From Candidatus Hebobacterum abditum (GTDB lineage: Bacteria; Armatimonadota; Hebobacteria; Hebobacterales; Hebobacteraceae), in NCBI GenBank assembly GCA_029821875.1, contig JALGXW010000017.1:1-64000 (forward strand): a stretch of 64,000 nucleotides of DNA, in the 5' to 3' direction. The notes beneath the pieces were generated by a model, which was not told the DNA's origin, did not search any database, and saw nothing but the letters and a program-made list of their open reading frames with translations. Both the position numbers and the translations under genes were made by a program. Shown here piece by piece: positions 37,019 to 45,131 of the stretch; within the stretch, counting starts at the first letter, position 1; the number at the start of each line of letters is the position of its first letter.

Positions 37019-38001
37019 AGGCCCGCAGGCACGAGTTCCGGGCGGCGCTCGGGTTCCTGCTGCCCAACTTCCTCGGCTTCGGCGTCTTCACCGCGGGGCC
37101 GGTCCTGTTCTCGCTGGCCATCTCCATATCGAACTGGCATCTGCACCGGACCATCCCCTTCCGCTGGATCGCGCTCGGCAACTTCCTCGAATTGCTCGTC
37201 GATAAGGACTTCTGGCTGTACTCGATGAACACCGTGTATCTGATGCTTGGGATGCCGGTCGCGATCGCTGGCTCGCTCTTGCTCGCCATTCTCTTGAGCC
37301 AACGGCTTCGCGGCATCGTGGTCTACCGCACCCTCTTCTACCTGCCGACCTTCACGAGCGGCGTGGCGCTCATGTTGCTGTGGAAGGCGCTGTACAATCC
37401 GGAGTTTGGCGCGCTCAACGCCGCGATCAACTGGTGCATCGACACTTTCCGCGTCAACGAAGTCGTCCGCGCCCTGGGCGGGGCTGGCGTGAGCGCCCCC
37501 ACCTGGCTGCTCTCGACCAAGAACCTGTTCGGGCTCGAGGCCGAACAGGTGCGATCTGCGACCGCCCAGTGGGGTCTCGGCGCCCGCGACGCGCTCATCA
37601 TCATGGGCATTTGGATCGCCATCGGCGGCAACAACATGCTGCTCTATCTGGCGGGCCTGAGCAACATCCCGCCTGAGCTTGTGGAGGCAGCCCAGCTCGA
37701 CGGAGCAGGCAGGTGGGCCGTTTTCCGGAACGTCACCTGGCCACAGCTTGCCCCGACGACGTTCTTCATCGTGGTGATGAGCTTCATCGGCGGCCTGCAG
37801 GGAGGCTTCGAGCAGGCGCGGGTCATGACGCAGGGAGGGCCGGCCGGCACGACCACGACCGTCGCCTACTACATCTACACGAAGGCATTCGAGGAGCTCA
37901 TGGTGGGATACGCGGCGGCCGTATCCTGGCTGCTGTTCACGGCCATCTTCGTGATAACGATGATTAACTGGCGGCTCGGCAGCAAGGAGCTGAACTACTG
38001 A
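37015..38001 (+). CDS. sugar ABC transporter permease, MalF type
   Basis: This 328-aa inner-membrane permease begins at GTG 37015 inside the GTGA overlap with the binding-protein gene. It shows FLLPNFLGFGVFTAGPVLF in the first helix and the EAA loop ELVEAAQLDGAGRWAVFRNV. A large segment between helices (about residues 145-190) includes two Trp-rich stretches. It forms the channel with the MalG-type gene that follows. Confidence 0.9.
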   Translation: MKARRHEFRAALGFLLPNFLGFGVFTAGPVLFSLAISISNWHLHRTIPFRWIALGNFLELLVDKDFWLYSMNTVYLMLGMPVAIAGSLLLAILLSQRLRGIVVYRTLFYLPTFTSGVALMLLWKALYNPEFGALNAAINWCIDTFRVNEVVRALGGAGVSAPTWLLSTKNLFGLEAEQVRSATAQWGLGARDALIIMGIWIAIGGNNMLLYLAGLSNIPPELVEAAQLDGAGRWAVFRNVTWPQLAPTTFFIVVMSFIGGLQGGFEQARVMTQGGPAGTTTTVAYYIYTKAFEELMVGYAAAVSWLLFTAIFVITMINWRLGSKELNY

Positions 38002-38005
38002 TGGA

Positions 38006-38908
38006 GTGGCGAGTGGGCCCCAGGGGGTCGAACCGTTGAGCGCGACCGGGCGGGTGCAGGAGCCGAAGCCACAGGCCGGATTCTCGGCCTGGTGGTATCG
38101 TCGCGGCCGCTTCACCGGGGCCCACATCGCGCTGACCATCATGGCGGTGACGATGCTGGTGCCGTTCTCGTGGATGGTGCTGGCGAGTTTCAAGCCGCTT
38201 CAGGAGGTCGAGCAGCTCAATCCATTTCCTTCCGTGTGGCGCTTCGACAACTACCTCAGGGTCTTCGAGCAAGTCTCCTTCGCCCGCTACTACTTCAACA
38301 GCATCTTCGTCGCCGCATGGGTCACGTTCCTCCAGTGCCTCACCAGCGCCATGGCAGCTTACGCCTTCGCGCGGCTGCGGTGGCGAGGGCGCGACATGGT
38401 CTTCCGGCTATACCTGGCGACTCTCATGATCCCCGGCGTGGTGGTGATGATTCCGAACTACACGGTCATGGTCAAGCTGCACCTTCTGGACAGCTACGTG
38501 GGCCTGATCGTTCCCGCGGCATTCGGTGCCTTCGGCACCTTCCTGCTTCGGCAGTTTATGTTGACCATTCCCGCCTCCCTCGATGAGGCGGCCGAGATCG
38601 ACGGCGCTACGCCGTGGCAGATCTTCTGGGATGTCATCATGCCACTCTGTCGCGCCGGACTGGTGACCCTCGCCATCTTCACTTTCCTCGGCAACTACGG
38701 CTCCTTCTTCTGGCCGCTGATCTTGGTCAAGAGCGAGCACCTCCGGACATTGCCGATCGGCATGCTCTACTTCGACAGCGTCTATGGACGCCAGACCAAC
38801 CTCATCATGGCCGCCAGCGTCATGAATATCGTCCCGCTGATCATCCTCTTCGTCGCCGCCCAACGACACATCGTTCGCGGCGTCCAGCTTGGAGCGATCA
38901 AGGGATAG
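38006..38908 (+). CDS. sugar ABC transporter permease, MalG type
   Basis: This 300-aa permease has six membrane helices and the EAA loop LDEAAEIDGATPWQIFWDVIMP. The exact start is uncertain: GTG 38006 is used, while TTG 38036 has the better-placed purine stretch AGGGGGT and would remove ten residues of the N-terminus. The ATPase partner is not in the window, as is common for shared MsmK/UgpC-type ATPases. Confidence 0.9.
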   Translation: MASGPQGVEPLSATGRVQEPKPQAGFSAWWYRRGRFTGAHIALTIMAVTMLVPFSWMVLASFKPLQEVEQLNPFPSVWRFDNYLRVFEQVSFARYYFNSIFVAAWVTFLQCLTSAMAAYAFARLRWRGRDMVFRLYLATLMIPGVVVMIPNYTVMVKLHLLDSYVGLIVPAAFGAFGTFLLRQFMLTIPASLDEAAEIDGATPWQIFWDVIMPLCRAGLVTLAIFTFLGNYGSFFWPLILVKSEHLRTLPIGMLYFDSVYGRQTNLIMAASVMNIVPLIILFVAAQRHIVRGVQLGAIKG

Positions 38909-38979
38909 GTCGTTAGGAGGGCGATGGCGGGACGCTGGTAACGGGGTCATGGGCTCCGGCGCCCAGGGGGGCACGCGCG

Positions 38980-39009
38980 TTGACAGAACGGGCCCCATTC
39001 TGCTATACT
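38980..39009 (+). promoter_or_regulatory. housekeeping promoter of the infC-rpmI-rplT operon
   Basis: TTGACA (38980-38985), an 18-nt spacer and TATACT (39004-39009) with TGC directly before the -10. The same arrangement recurs at 40799 and 42379. A leader of about 75 nt would precede infC. Confidence 0.85.
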
Positions 39010-39078
39010 GCCGCGGCCAGGGCGGGCCCGAGGTCGCTGTCTGGGATCGGCGGGCGCGTCGATTTTATTCGCCGTGGC

Positions 39079-39087
39079 GGAGGTGAT
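39079..39087 (+). promoter_or_regulatory. extended Shine-Dalgarno sequence for infC
   Basis: GGAGGTGAT (39079-39087) is a nine-base match to the usual 3' end of 16S rRNA. It ends 7 nt before an ATC codon at 39095. It decides the infC start, because the upstream GTG at 39074 lies before it. Confidence 0.75.
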
Positions 39088-39094
39088 TGGGAAG

Positions 39095-39772
39095 ATCGAA
39101 CGACAAGTCCGTGTGAACGAGCGCATCCGCGCTCGGGAAGTGCGCCTCATCGATGAGAACGGAGCGCAGCTCGGCGTCATGTCAGCTCAGGATGCGCTGC
39201 GGATAGCCCGTGAGCGAAACTTCGACCTCATCGAGGTGGCGCCCAAGGCGCAGCCGCCGGTCTGCCGCATCATGGACTACGGGAAGCACAAGTACGAGCA
39301 GGCCAAGCGGGAGCGGGAGACGCGAAGGAAGAGCAGGGCGACCGAAGTGCGGCTGCTTCGCCTGAAGACGCCGCAGATCAGCCAGCACGACCTGGACGTG
39401 AAGATCCGCAAGGTGCGCGAGCTGCTCGCAGAGGGCAGCAAGGTCCGGATCAGCGTCAGATTCCGCGGTCGAGAGATGAGCCGACCGCAGCTCGGGACGG
39501 ACTTGTTCAACCGGGTTAGGGAGATGCTCTCGGACGTGGCGCAGGTGGAAGGGGAGCCCAGGCGCGAGGGGCGGCTGATGGGCATGATGCTCGTGCCGAA
39601 GCCCGGGACCAGGCCGCCCAAGGAGAAGAAAGAGCCCCCCGAGGCGCCCACGCAGAAGAAGGAGAGGGAAGAGAAGGCGAGCCGAGATGCCAAGGAGCAA
39701 GTCCAGAAAGAGCAGGTCGCAGAGCGGCCGGCCCAGACTGAAGACACAGAAGACAGCGGCGAAGCGGGTTAA
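39095..39772 (+). CDS. infC: translation initiation factor IF-3
   Basis: IF-3 binds the 30S subunit and checks start-codon choice. The protein shows [21 protein letters not shown] at the N-terminus ([18 protein letters not shown]), [21 protein letters not shown] and VSVRFRGRE-like [15 protein letters not shown] place the start at ATC 39095 (225 aa): it lies 7 nt after a nine-base Shine-Dalgarno sequence, and rare AUU/AUC/AUA starts on infC are a known autoregulatory feature. GTG 39074 is the alternative and would add seven residues. A charged Lys/Glu-rich tail of about 55 residues extends past the usual end and overlaps rpmI. Confidence 0.93.
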   Translation: MERQVRVNERIRAREVRLIDENGAQLGVMSAQDALRIARERNFDLIEVAPKAQPPVCRIMDYGKHKYEQAKRERETRRKSRATEVRLLRLKTPQISQHDLDVKIRKVRELLAEGSKVRISVRFRGREMSRPQLGTDLFNRVREMLSDVAQVEGEPRREGRLMGMMLVPKPGTRPPKEKKEPPEAPTQKKEREEKASRDAKEQVQKEQVAERPAQTEDTEDSGEAG

Positions 39773-39929
39773 GCGGACGGCCAGCGGCAAATTGCGCGTC
39801 CGGCACGCCTACAAGGGCCACCTTCTCACCCGCAAGTCCTCTGCGCGACAGCGCAGACTGCGTAAGCCCGGAGAGGTATCGGCCGCTGACCGGCGGGCCT
39901 TCGACCGGCTCGTGCCGCCATCCCGCTGA
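39687..39929 (+). CDS. rpmI: 50S ribosomal protein L35
   Basis: The conserved L35 core is clear: [32 protein letters not shown] and RQRRLRKP. The nearest start is ATG 39687, which gives 80 aa, about 15 more than usual, and overlaps the infC 3' end by 86 bp in another frame. The normal N-terminus would fall at an Arg-Pro (39729) with no start codon, so the extra basic residues ([14 protein letters not shown]) are probably real. Translation is likely coupled to infC. Confidence 0.92.
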   Translation: MPRSKSRKSRSQSGRPRLKTQKTAAKRVKRTASGKLRVRHAYKGHLLTRKSSARQRRLRKPGEVSAADRRAFDRLVPPSR

Positions 39930-39951
39930 GCCTCGGCCGCGGAGTTCCGAT

Positions 39952-40311
39952 ATGCCACGAATCAAGCGAGGAAAGGTAACGCACCGGCGCCACAAGGCCG
40001 TGCTGAAAGAGGCCCGAGGCTTCGTCGGCGGCCGGCATCGTCTCTTCCGCTCGGCGAAGGAGACGCTGATGCGCGCCAAGCGGTACGCCTACCGCGACCG
40101 GCGCCTCCGGAAACGGGAGTTCCGTCGGCTGTGGATCGCTCGCATCAACGCGGCCGTGCGCGAGCGCGGTCTCAGCTACAGCCGGTTCATGCAGGGCCTA
40201 AGGGGCGCTCAGATCGGCCTGGATCGCAGAAGTCTGGCCGAGCTGGCGGTACGCGACGGGGAGGCATTCGATCAGATCGTCGAGACTGCAAGGAAGACGC
40301 TCAAGGCCTGA
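39952..40311 (+). CDS. rplT: 50S ribosomal protein L20
   Basis: This 119-aa protein has the complete L20 sequence pattern: [57 protein letters not shown] and [14 protein letters not shown]20 is an early assembly protein of the large subunit and, in many bacteria, a repressor of its own infC-rpmI-rplT operon. It begins 22 bp after rpmI and ends the operon just before a strong terminator. Confidence 0.97.
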   Translation: MPRIKRGKVTHRRHKAVLKEARGFVGGRHRLFRSAKETLMRAKRYAYRDRRLRKREFRRLWIARINAAVRERGLSYSRFMQGLRGAQIGLDRRSLAELAVRDGEAFDQIVETARKTLKA

Positions 40312-40344
40312 GCTTACAGACGATTCTCTCCTTGGCGAACTGAC

Positions 40345-40381
40345 GCGGCGAGCGGATAACCCGCTCGCCGCTTCTCTTCGA
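40345..40381 (+). terminator. terminator of the infC-rpmI-rplT operon
   Basis: GCGGCGAGCGG (40345-40355) and CCGCTCGCCGC (40361-40371) form a perfect 11-bp stem with the loop ATAAC, followed by the T-rich stretch TTCTCTTCG. It is the clearest intrinsic terminator in the window and lies 33 bp after rplT. Confidence 0.85.
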
Positions 40382-40397
40382 TTCCGAATACCGCGCT

Positions 40398-40658
40398 CTA
40401 GCTCGACTGCGAATCGTCGCCCGAGGCCTGGTCCGGCGACTCCCCTGAAGGAGGCGCGGCCTCGAGAACGGGGGGCTCCTCCCCGCCGGCCCTGAGCTCG
40501 CTCACACCGAAGACGAAGATGCCCAGTCCCACGACTATCGCCATGAGCGCAACGGCCGCCTTCAGGAAGACCAGCACGTCGCCGCTCCAGGCGACGACAC
40601 CCCAGATGCCCAGAGCCAGCAGTATCAGCCCGATCAGGATAGACAGGATCTTGCCCAT
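40398..40658 (-). CDS. small two-helix membrane protein
   Basis: This 86-aa protein starts MGKILSILIGLILLALGIWG, has a second membrane helix around AALMAIVVGLGIFVFGVSEL-like residues 34-54 and ends with an acidic, Pro/Ser-rich tail. No family function can be assigned. ATG 40658 is preceded by GGGGAGGCGCC. It is convergent with rplT and shares the terminator region. Confidence 0.75.
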   Translation of the reverse strand: MGKILSILIGLILLALGIWGVVAWSGDVLVFLKAAVALMAIVVGLGIFVFGVSELRAGGEEPPVLEAAPPSGESPDQASGDDSQSS

Positions 40659-40798
40659 GCTCGGCGCCTCCCCTTTTGGGGGCCTTCGGTGCAGAGAAAG
40701 CCCCTCGTCGCTCAGCACCTGATTCCACCCTCCCTCTCGACCTCCTTCTCCTTCCTGTGCGCTGATTGGACGCGCCTCCCCGGGCATAGGGGGCCGCG

Positions 40799-40828
40799 TT
40801 GACACCGTGGGAGCACGATTGCTATACT
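40799..40828 (+). promoter_or_regulatory. housekeeping promoter for the TauE/SafE-like gene
   Basis: TTGACA (40799-40804), 18-nt spacer, TATACT (40823-40828), with TTGC before the -10. It lies about 75 nt upstream of the GTG at 40902. The bases just after the -35 (CCG) match those of the 42379 promoter. Confidence 0.85.
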
Positions 40829-40901
40829 TCGCCAGGCCTCCAACGTCTTGGAGGCGGCCCCAGCTGGGGCCGGAGTGCCTCAGCCAGGAAGGAGACCCGC
40901 A

Positions 40902-41351
40902 GTGAAGCCAGCCTCTCTGTTCATCTACTACGGCAAGTTCAGCCTGCTCGGCCTCGCCGTGGGCCTCTTCAGCGCTCTCTTCGGCGTCGGTGGCGGCATC
41001 ATCATGGTGCCCGTTCTCGTCGTGCTTGCAGGCTTCACCCAGCACATGGCCCAGGGGGTGTCGCTGGCGGCCATGGTACCGACAGCGCTCGTAGGTGGGC
41101 TCGGCTACTGGCGTGGGGGAAACGTGAATCTCTGGATCGCGGCCGCCGTGTGCGTTGGGTCAATTCCGGCGGCGCACGTGGGGCAGCGGATTGCGCAGGA
41201 TCTGCCGCAGGGGACCCTGAGAGCGATGTTTGCGCTCTTCATGGTCGCCGTGGCGGCGAGGATCATGCCGACGGCCAGCCTGCGGTCGATGAGCCTGCTG
41301 CTGGGCATGGCTCTCATCGCGATCGGGGTCCGCTTGATGCTCTCCCGCTGA
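40902..41351 (+). CDS. short TauE/SafE-like membrane transporter
   Basis: This 149-aa protein has the TauE/SafE signature GLFSALFGVGGGIIMVPVLV followed by QGVSLAAMVPTALVGGLGYW and four to five membrane helices. Full-length family members are about 250 aa with two such halves, so this is a half-size form that would have to dimerise. Substrates in the family are sulfite, sulfoacetate, taurine and other organic anions. GTG 40902 follows AGGAAGGAG. Confidence 0.83.
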   Translation: MKPASLFIYYGKFSLLGLAVGLFSALFGVGGGIIMVPVLVVLAGFTQHMAQGVSLAAMVPTALVGGLGYWRGGNVNLWIAAAVCVGSIPAAHVGQRIAQDLPQGTLRAMFALFMVAVAARIMPTASLRSMSLLLGMALIAIGVRLMLSR

Positions 41352-41378
41352 GCGCGGCCGCCGCTCGCACAGGAAAGC

Positions 41379-41410
41379 GAATCGACCCCGCCCTCGGGCG
41401 GGGTCGATTC
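41379..41410. terminator. long perfect hairpin between convergent genes
   Basis: GAATCGACCCCGCC (41379-41392) is complementary to GGCGGGGTCGATTC (41397-41410) with a 4-nt loop. On the minus strand it is followed by a short T-run (CGCTTTCC). It probably ends the beta-barrel gene transcript and also blocks read-through from the other side. Confidence 0.75.
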
Positions 41411-41447
41411 CTGACACCCTCACGCAGCCACGCAGGAAGGGCCGCTG

Positions 41448-42152
41448 CTACTTCGCGTTGAACGTGTGGCTGACGCCGACCCACCAATGGCCGCCGAATG
41501 TGCCGCCTTTGAACGTAGGCCATCTCGGTTTCGGGACATAGGTGAGCCCGGTGATGACGTCGGTGCTGTCGTAGAGCGCGATGAGCCCGATGGCGGGATC
41601 GCTCGGCCGGAACAGGATCTGGATGCCGCCGAACAGCCCCTCGTGCCTTCCCTCTGCAAAGAGCGTCTTATCCTCGGTTCCCACGCTCAGGTGGAGGCGG
41701 TAGATGGGCCCCGTCGGCGGCCCGGCCACGGGCGGGTTGAGCGTCTTCGCAGAGCATAGGTAGTAGGAAGCGTGGCCGTACTCGTTCGTCAGGTCACGGC
41801 CGCCGATGACCACGTTGGGCCGCTTCGCATCCTCCTTCAGCACGAGGACGTTCAAGTTGTAGATCGAATCCTTCCCCACTTTGTCGACGTCGTAGCGGTG
41901 AATGTCGAGCTCCACCTCGTCCGTCAGGCCCATGTAGAAGGTCTGAGCGCGGACGGAACCGATGTCCAGGGGCTGTATGGCATCGACCAGCGCATCGTTG
42001 TCGACGAAGATGTAGTAGCCGGCCAGATCGATCTCGCCCGCCCTCAACTGGTTCGCCGTGGGCACGGTGACTATGTCGGCCGCAGGCGCGGCGGCCGCGC
42101 CCAGCGCAACCAGGAGAAGGCCCAGAAGAACAGACACGGCACGGTGCTTCAC
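41448..42152 (-). CDS. secreted, predicted outer-membrane beta-barrel protein
   Basis: This 234-aa protein has a signal peptide (VLLGLLLVALGAAAAPAAD) and then alternating beta-strand pattern, including DLAGYYIFVDN, FYMGLTDEVELDIHRY, IYRLHLSVGTED and a C-terminal HWWVGVSHTF-NAK end resembling the terminal strand of outer-membrane proteins. No enzyme motif is visible. GTG 42152 follows GGAGGG. It has a strong promoter of its own at 42214-42242. Confidence 0.72.
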   Translation of the reverse strand: MKHRAVSVLLGLLLVALGAAAAPAADIVTVPTANQLRAGEIDLAGYYIFVDNDALVDAIQPLDIGSVRAQTFYMGLTDEVELDIHRYDVDKVGKDSIYNLNVLVLKEDAKRPNVVIGGRDLTNEYGHASYYLCSAKTLNPPVAGPPTGPIYRLHLSVGTEDKTLFAEGRHEGLFGGIQILFRPSDPAIGLIALYDSTDVITGLTYVPKPRWPTFKGGTFGGHWWVGVSHTFNAK

Positions 42153-42213
42153 GATGATCCCTCCTCGCCCAAGGGTGTGCTTGCTGGGAGTCGGCGTAGA
42201 GCAAGCGAGACGC

Positions 42214-42242
42214 AATATACCAAAGGGAGGAGTCGGTGTCAA
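42214..42242 (-). promoter_or_regulatory. housekeeping promoter of the beta-barrel protein gene
   Basis: On the minus strand TTGACA (42237-42242), 17-nt spacer, TATATT (42214-42219), about 60 nt upstream of the GTG at 42152. A second TTGACA lies further upstream (42258-42263) without a matching -10. Confidence 0.8.
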
Positions 42243-42378
42243 TGTGACGGCCGGTGCTGTCAACTCCTCGGTCGAGGAGACCGTCTTGGCAGCGCGAGCA
42301 GGACGCATCGGCCGGCCACAGGTCGACTTCACCCAGGGGCTCGTGAGAGATTGAGCCGCGCTCCAGGAGTGCGGAGCG

Positions 42379-42408
42379 TTGACACCGCGCGAGGGCGGTG
42401 GCTATACT
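42379..42408 (+). promoter_or_regulatory. housekeeping promoter of the TIM-barrel/DUF3866/NUDIX operon
   Basis: TTGACA (42379-42384), 18-nt spacer, TATACT (42403-42408). Transcription would begin near 42415, giving a short leader of roughly 20 nt before the TTG start at 42437. Confidence 0.85.
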
Positions 42409-42436
42409 GAGCCGACGACCGCCAAGGGGGCAACAC

Positions 42437-43423
42437 TTGAAGCTCGGGCTGGACACCTACAGCTACCGTCACGCAGCCGGCCTATGGGACTATGTCCCTC
42501 GCGAGAACCCGGCGATGAGCGTCGACCATTTCGTCCAGAAGGCCGCCGACCTTGACCTCGACGGCCTTCAGCTTGCCGATGCGCGACACCTGGACAGCCT
42601 CGAATATGGATACGTCAGTGAGCTGCGGCGCAAGGCCGAAGGCCTGGGCCTATACGTGGAGGTCGGCACCGGGGGGACGAATCCAGAGCACCTTGAGAGC
42701 ATGGTGCGAGCCGCGCACGTGCTGGCGTCACCCGTGGTCCGCACGTTCGTCGGTAAAGCCCGTCCGACCACGAGCCAGGAGATGGAGCACGTCATCTCAG
42801 AGGCCGCTTCTGAGATCCGCCAGGTGCTGCCGGTGTGTGAGCGGTACGGCATCGAGGTCGCAATAGAGAACCACCAGGACCTCACGACCGAGGAACTACT
42901 CAGTCTGTTGGAGTTGGTCGACAGCCAATGGGTTGGCATCTGCTTCGATACGGGGAACTCGCTTGCCCTGCTCGACGATCCCCTCGAATCTGCCCGGGCC
43001 TTCGGGCCCCTGGTGAGAACGGTCCACTTGAAGGACTACCAAGTGGCCGCACGATCTGACGGCTTCTGCCTGATCGGGTGCGCCCTCGGGGACGGCGTGG
43101 TGGATCTGCGTGCAATACTGGAGGTGCTGTCGAGAGAGGCCCCCGAGGCGAACCTGAACATAGAGGCCTACATCGGCAAGCACCCCGTGCCGGCGCTCGA
43201 AGAGGACTACCTGCGACGCCTGTCGGAGACTTCCGCGGCATCACTCGGCAGGACACTGCGCCTCGTGCGGGACCGCGGACTGCCCCGAGAGCCGAAGCTC
43301 CTCGCCGAGCGGCCGGCGCCCGAGGCCGACATCCTGGCCGCCGAGGACAACGTCGTGGCGCGGAGTGTGCACTGGGCCCGGCGGGCATTGGAGCGGCTCG
43401 GGAGGGAGAGTCCGGGTGAATGA
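42437..43423 (+). CDS. sugar phosphate isomerase/epimerase-like TIM-barrel protein
   Basis: This 328-aa protein belongs to the AP-endonuclease-2/xylose-isomerase-like TIM-barrel group. Visible metal-site strands include GIEVAIENHQDLTTEELL, WVGICFDTGNSLAL and TVHLKDYQV. Substrates are typically keto-sugars or inositols. The start is TTG 42437, six bases after AAGGGGG and about 20 nt after the predicted transcription start; GTG 42398 lies inside the promoter and is excluded. It overlaps the next gene by 8 bp. Confidence 0.87.
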   Translation: MKLGLDTYSYRHAAGLWDYVPRENPAMSVDHFVQKAADLDLDGLQLADARHLDSLEYGYVSELRRKAEGLGLYVEVGTGGTNPEHLESMVRAAHVLASPVVRTFVGKARPTTSQEMEHVISEAASEIRQVLPVCERYGIEVAIENHQDLTTEELLSLLELVDSQWVGICFDTGNSLALLDDPLESARAFGPLVRTVHLKDYQVAARSDGFCLIGCALGDGVVDLRAILEVLSREAPEANLNIEAYIGKHPVPALEEDYLRRLSETSAASLGRTLRLVRDRGLPREPKLLAERPAPEADILAAEDNVVARSVHWARRALERLGRESPGE

Positions 43424-44537
43424 GGGCCCTGGCGCCACTCTGATGCGGACAGATGTCGGCGTGGTTTCCAGTGTGACCGGAACGAGGCCGGGCGCGCAAG
43501 ACCTGCATGTCAAGCTGAATGCGGGCGAGGAGCAGGCCATCAACTACACGCACCTATTGGGCGAGGTCCAGGTCGGCGAGCAAGTGCTCCTCAACACTAC
43601 CGCCGTGCGCGCCGGGCTTGGAACCGGCGGCTACCACTTCGTGATGAAGCGGGCCGGCGAAGAGAAGCGAAGAGAGCACGTCGGTCGGATCGTGAAGCTA
43701 CGCTATACACCCCTTCAGTTCCGGTGCCGTACAGTCGAGGAGGAGGACAGCCCCTACCGTCAGGCCTTGGAGTCTTGTGACGACCTGGCGCGGATGCCGG
43801 TCGTCGTCGCCGGCCTGCACAGCCAGATCGCGCCTGCGGCGGCAGCCGTAAAGGCGCTTTCGGCAGACTCGCGCGTGGTGTACGTGATGACCGATACGGC
43901 GGCGCTCCCATATGCCTTCAGCAGGCTGGCGGCGAGGCTGAAGGAGGCGGGACTGGTCGATGCTGCGATCACCGTCGGACAGGCCTTCGGCGGCGACTAC
44001 GAAGCCGTGAACATCTACACGGGCCTGCTCGCCGCCAAGGCGGTGCTGGGCGCGGACGTCGCCATCGTCGCACAGGGCCCCGGCAACGTCGGCACTCAGA
44101 CCGAATGGGGATTCAGTTCGATCGCGCAGGGGGACCAGATCAACGCAGTGGGAGTGCTCGGGGGCGCGCCTATTGCCGTGCCGAGGGTGAGCTTCGTCGA
44201 TCCCAGAGAGCGCCACCGCGGCGTGAGCAGACAGAGCTTGGTCGCGCTGAGTCGAGTCGCGCTTGTGGAGGCCATTGTGGCCGTGCCCGCGATGGACTCA
44301 GATAAGCTGGAGTTCGTGCACCGGCAGCTCGATGACGCAGGCATCACGGAGCGGCACGAAGTGCTCGTGGCTAAGGGAGACGTCGGACTGCAGGCCTTGG
44401 TTCAGCAGGGCGTGGAGGTGACGACGATGGGCCGCAGCGTCGATGAGGACCCCGAGTTCTTCCTGGCCGCAGGAGCGGCCGGCGCGGTGGCCGCCGAGGC
44501 GACGAAGTGGACGAAGAACTCAGAGAAAGACTCATAG
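43416..44537 (+). CDS. DUF3866 family protein
   Basis: This 373-aa protein matches DUF3866, a family of unknown function often encoded beside NUDIX hydrolases, as it is here. Recognisable segments are INYTHLLGEVQVGEQVLLNTTAV, GTGGYHFVM, VAGLHSQIAPAAAAVKA, ITVGQAFGGDYEAVNIYTGL and QGPGNVGTQTEWGFS. GTG 43416, preceded by GGGAGGGAG, overlaps the upstream gene by 8 bp; ATG 43443 is an alternative. The 3' end overlaps the NUDIX gene by 31 bp. Confidence 0.9.
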   Translation: MNEGPGATLMRTDVGVVSSVTGTRPGAQDLHVKLNAGEEQAINYTHLLGEVQVGEQVLLNTTAVRAGLGTGGYHFVMKRAGEEKRREHVGRIVKLRYTPLQFRCRTVEEEDSPYRQALESCDDLARMPVVVAGLHSQIAPAAAAVKALSADSRVVYVMTDTAALPYAFSRLAARLKEAGLVDAAITVGQAFGGDYEAVNIYTGLLAAKAVLGADVAIVAQGPGNVGTQTEWGFSSIAQGDQINAVGVLGGAPIAVPRVSFVDPRERHRGVSRQSLVALSRVALVEAIVAVPAMDSDKLEFVHRQLDDAGITERHEVLVAKGDVGLQALVQQGVEVTTMGRSVDEDPEFFLAAGAAGAVAAEATKWTKNSEKDS

Positions 44538-45055
44538 GGTCAACCACGACATTCGCTGGGCGGTTCATTTCGGTAACGGTGGACGAAGTCGAGTTGCCCG
44601 ATGGTCGTACGACGATGCGGGAGATCGTCCATCACCCGGGGGCGGTGGCCGTGGTGCCGCTGCTGGATGACGGCCGGGTGATCATGATTCAGCAGTATCG
44701 TCAGGCTGCGCGGAAGGTGCTGTGGGAGCTCCCGGCAGGAGTGCTGGAAGCCGGGGAGGAGCCGGAGGTCTGCGCCCGCCGAGAGCTGGCGGAGGAGATA
44801 GGCCAAGAGCCGGGAGAACTCGTGCACCTGTTCTCGGCCTATCTGAGTCCGGGATTCAGCACGGAGGTGATCCACATCTTCCTCGCGCGCGAGCTCCACG
44901 AAGTTGATGCGTCGGAGGAGTCGGACGAGAACATCCGGGTGGTTCCGATGGCGCTGTCAGAGGCGGTGGCGATGGTGCGCCGCGGAGAGGTGCAGAACGC
45001 AGCCGCCGTCTGCGGGCTTCTGGCAGCGGCTGCGTGGCTGCGGCCAAGCGAGTGA
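44507..45055 (+). CDS. NUDIX hydrolase, ADP-ribose pyrophosphatase type
   Basis: This 182-aa protein contains a full NUDIX box, GVLEAGEEPEVCARREL continuing into AEEIGQEPG, with the catalytic glutamates. The residues before it (IQQYRQAARKVLWELPAG) are the pattern of ADP-ribose pyrophosphatases, and the SPGFSTEVIHIFLA segment afterwards also fits. GTG 44507 lies inside the DUF3866 gene, so translation is coupled. Confidence 0.92.
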   Translation: MDEELRERLIGSTTTFAGRFISVTVDEVELPDGRTTMREIVHHPGAVAVVPLLDDGRVIMIQQYRQAARKVLWELPAGVLEAGEEPEVCARRELAEEIGQEPGELVHLFSAYLSPGFSTEVIHIFLARELHEVDASEESDENIRVVPMALSEAVAMVRRGEVQNAAAVCGLLAAAAWLRPSE

Positions 45056-45131
45056 CAGGAGGTCGCGGCCCCCGGTTGAACAGGTAGTATTCGGGCGGGG
45101 ATGAACCTACGACCGGAGAGGAGCCGTTCTC

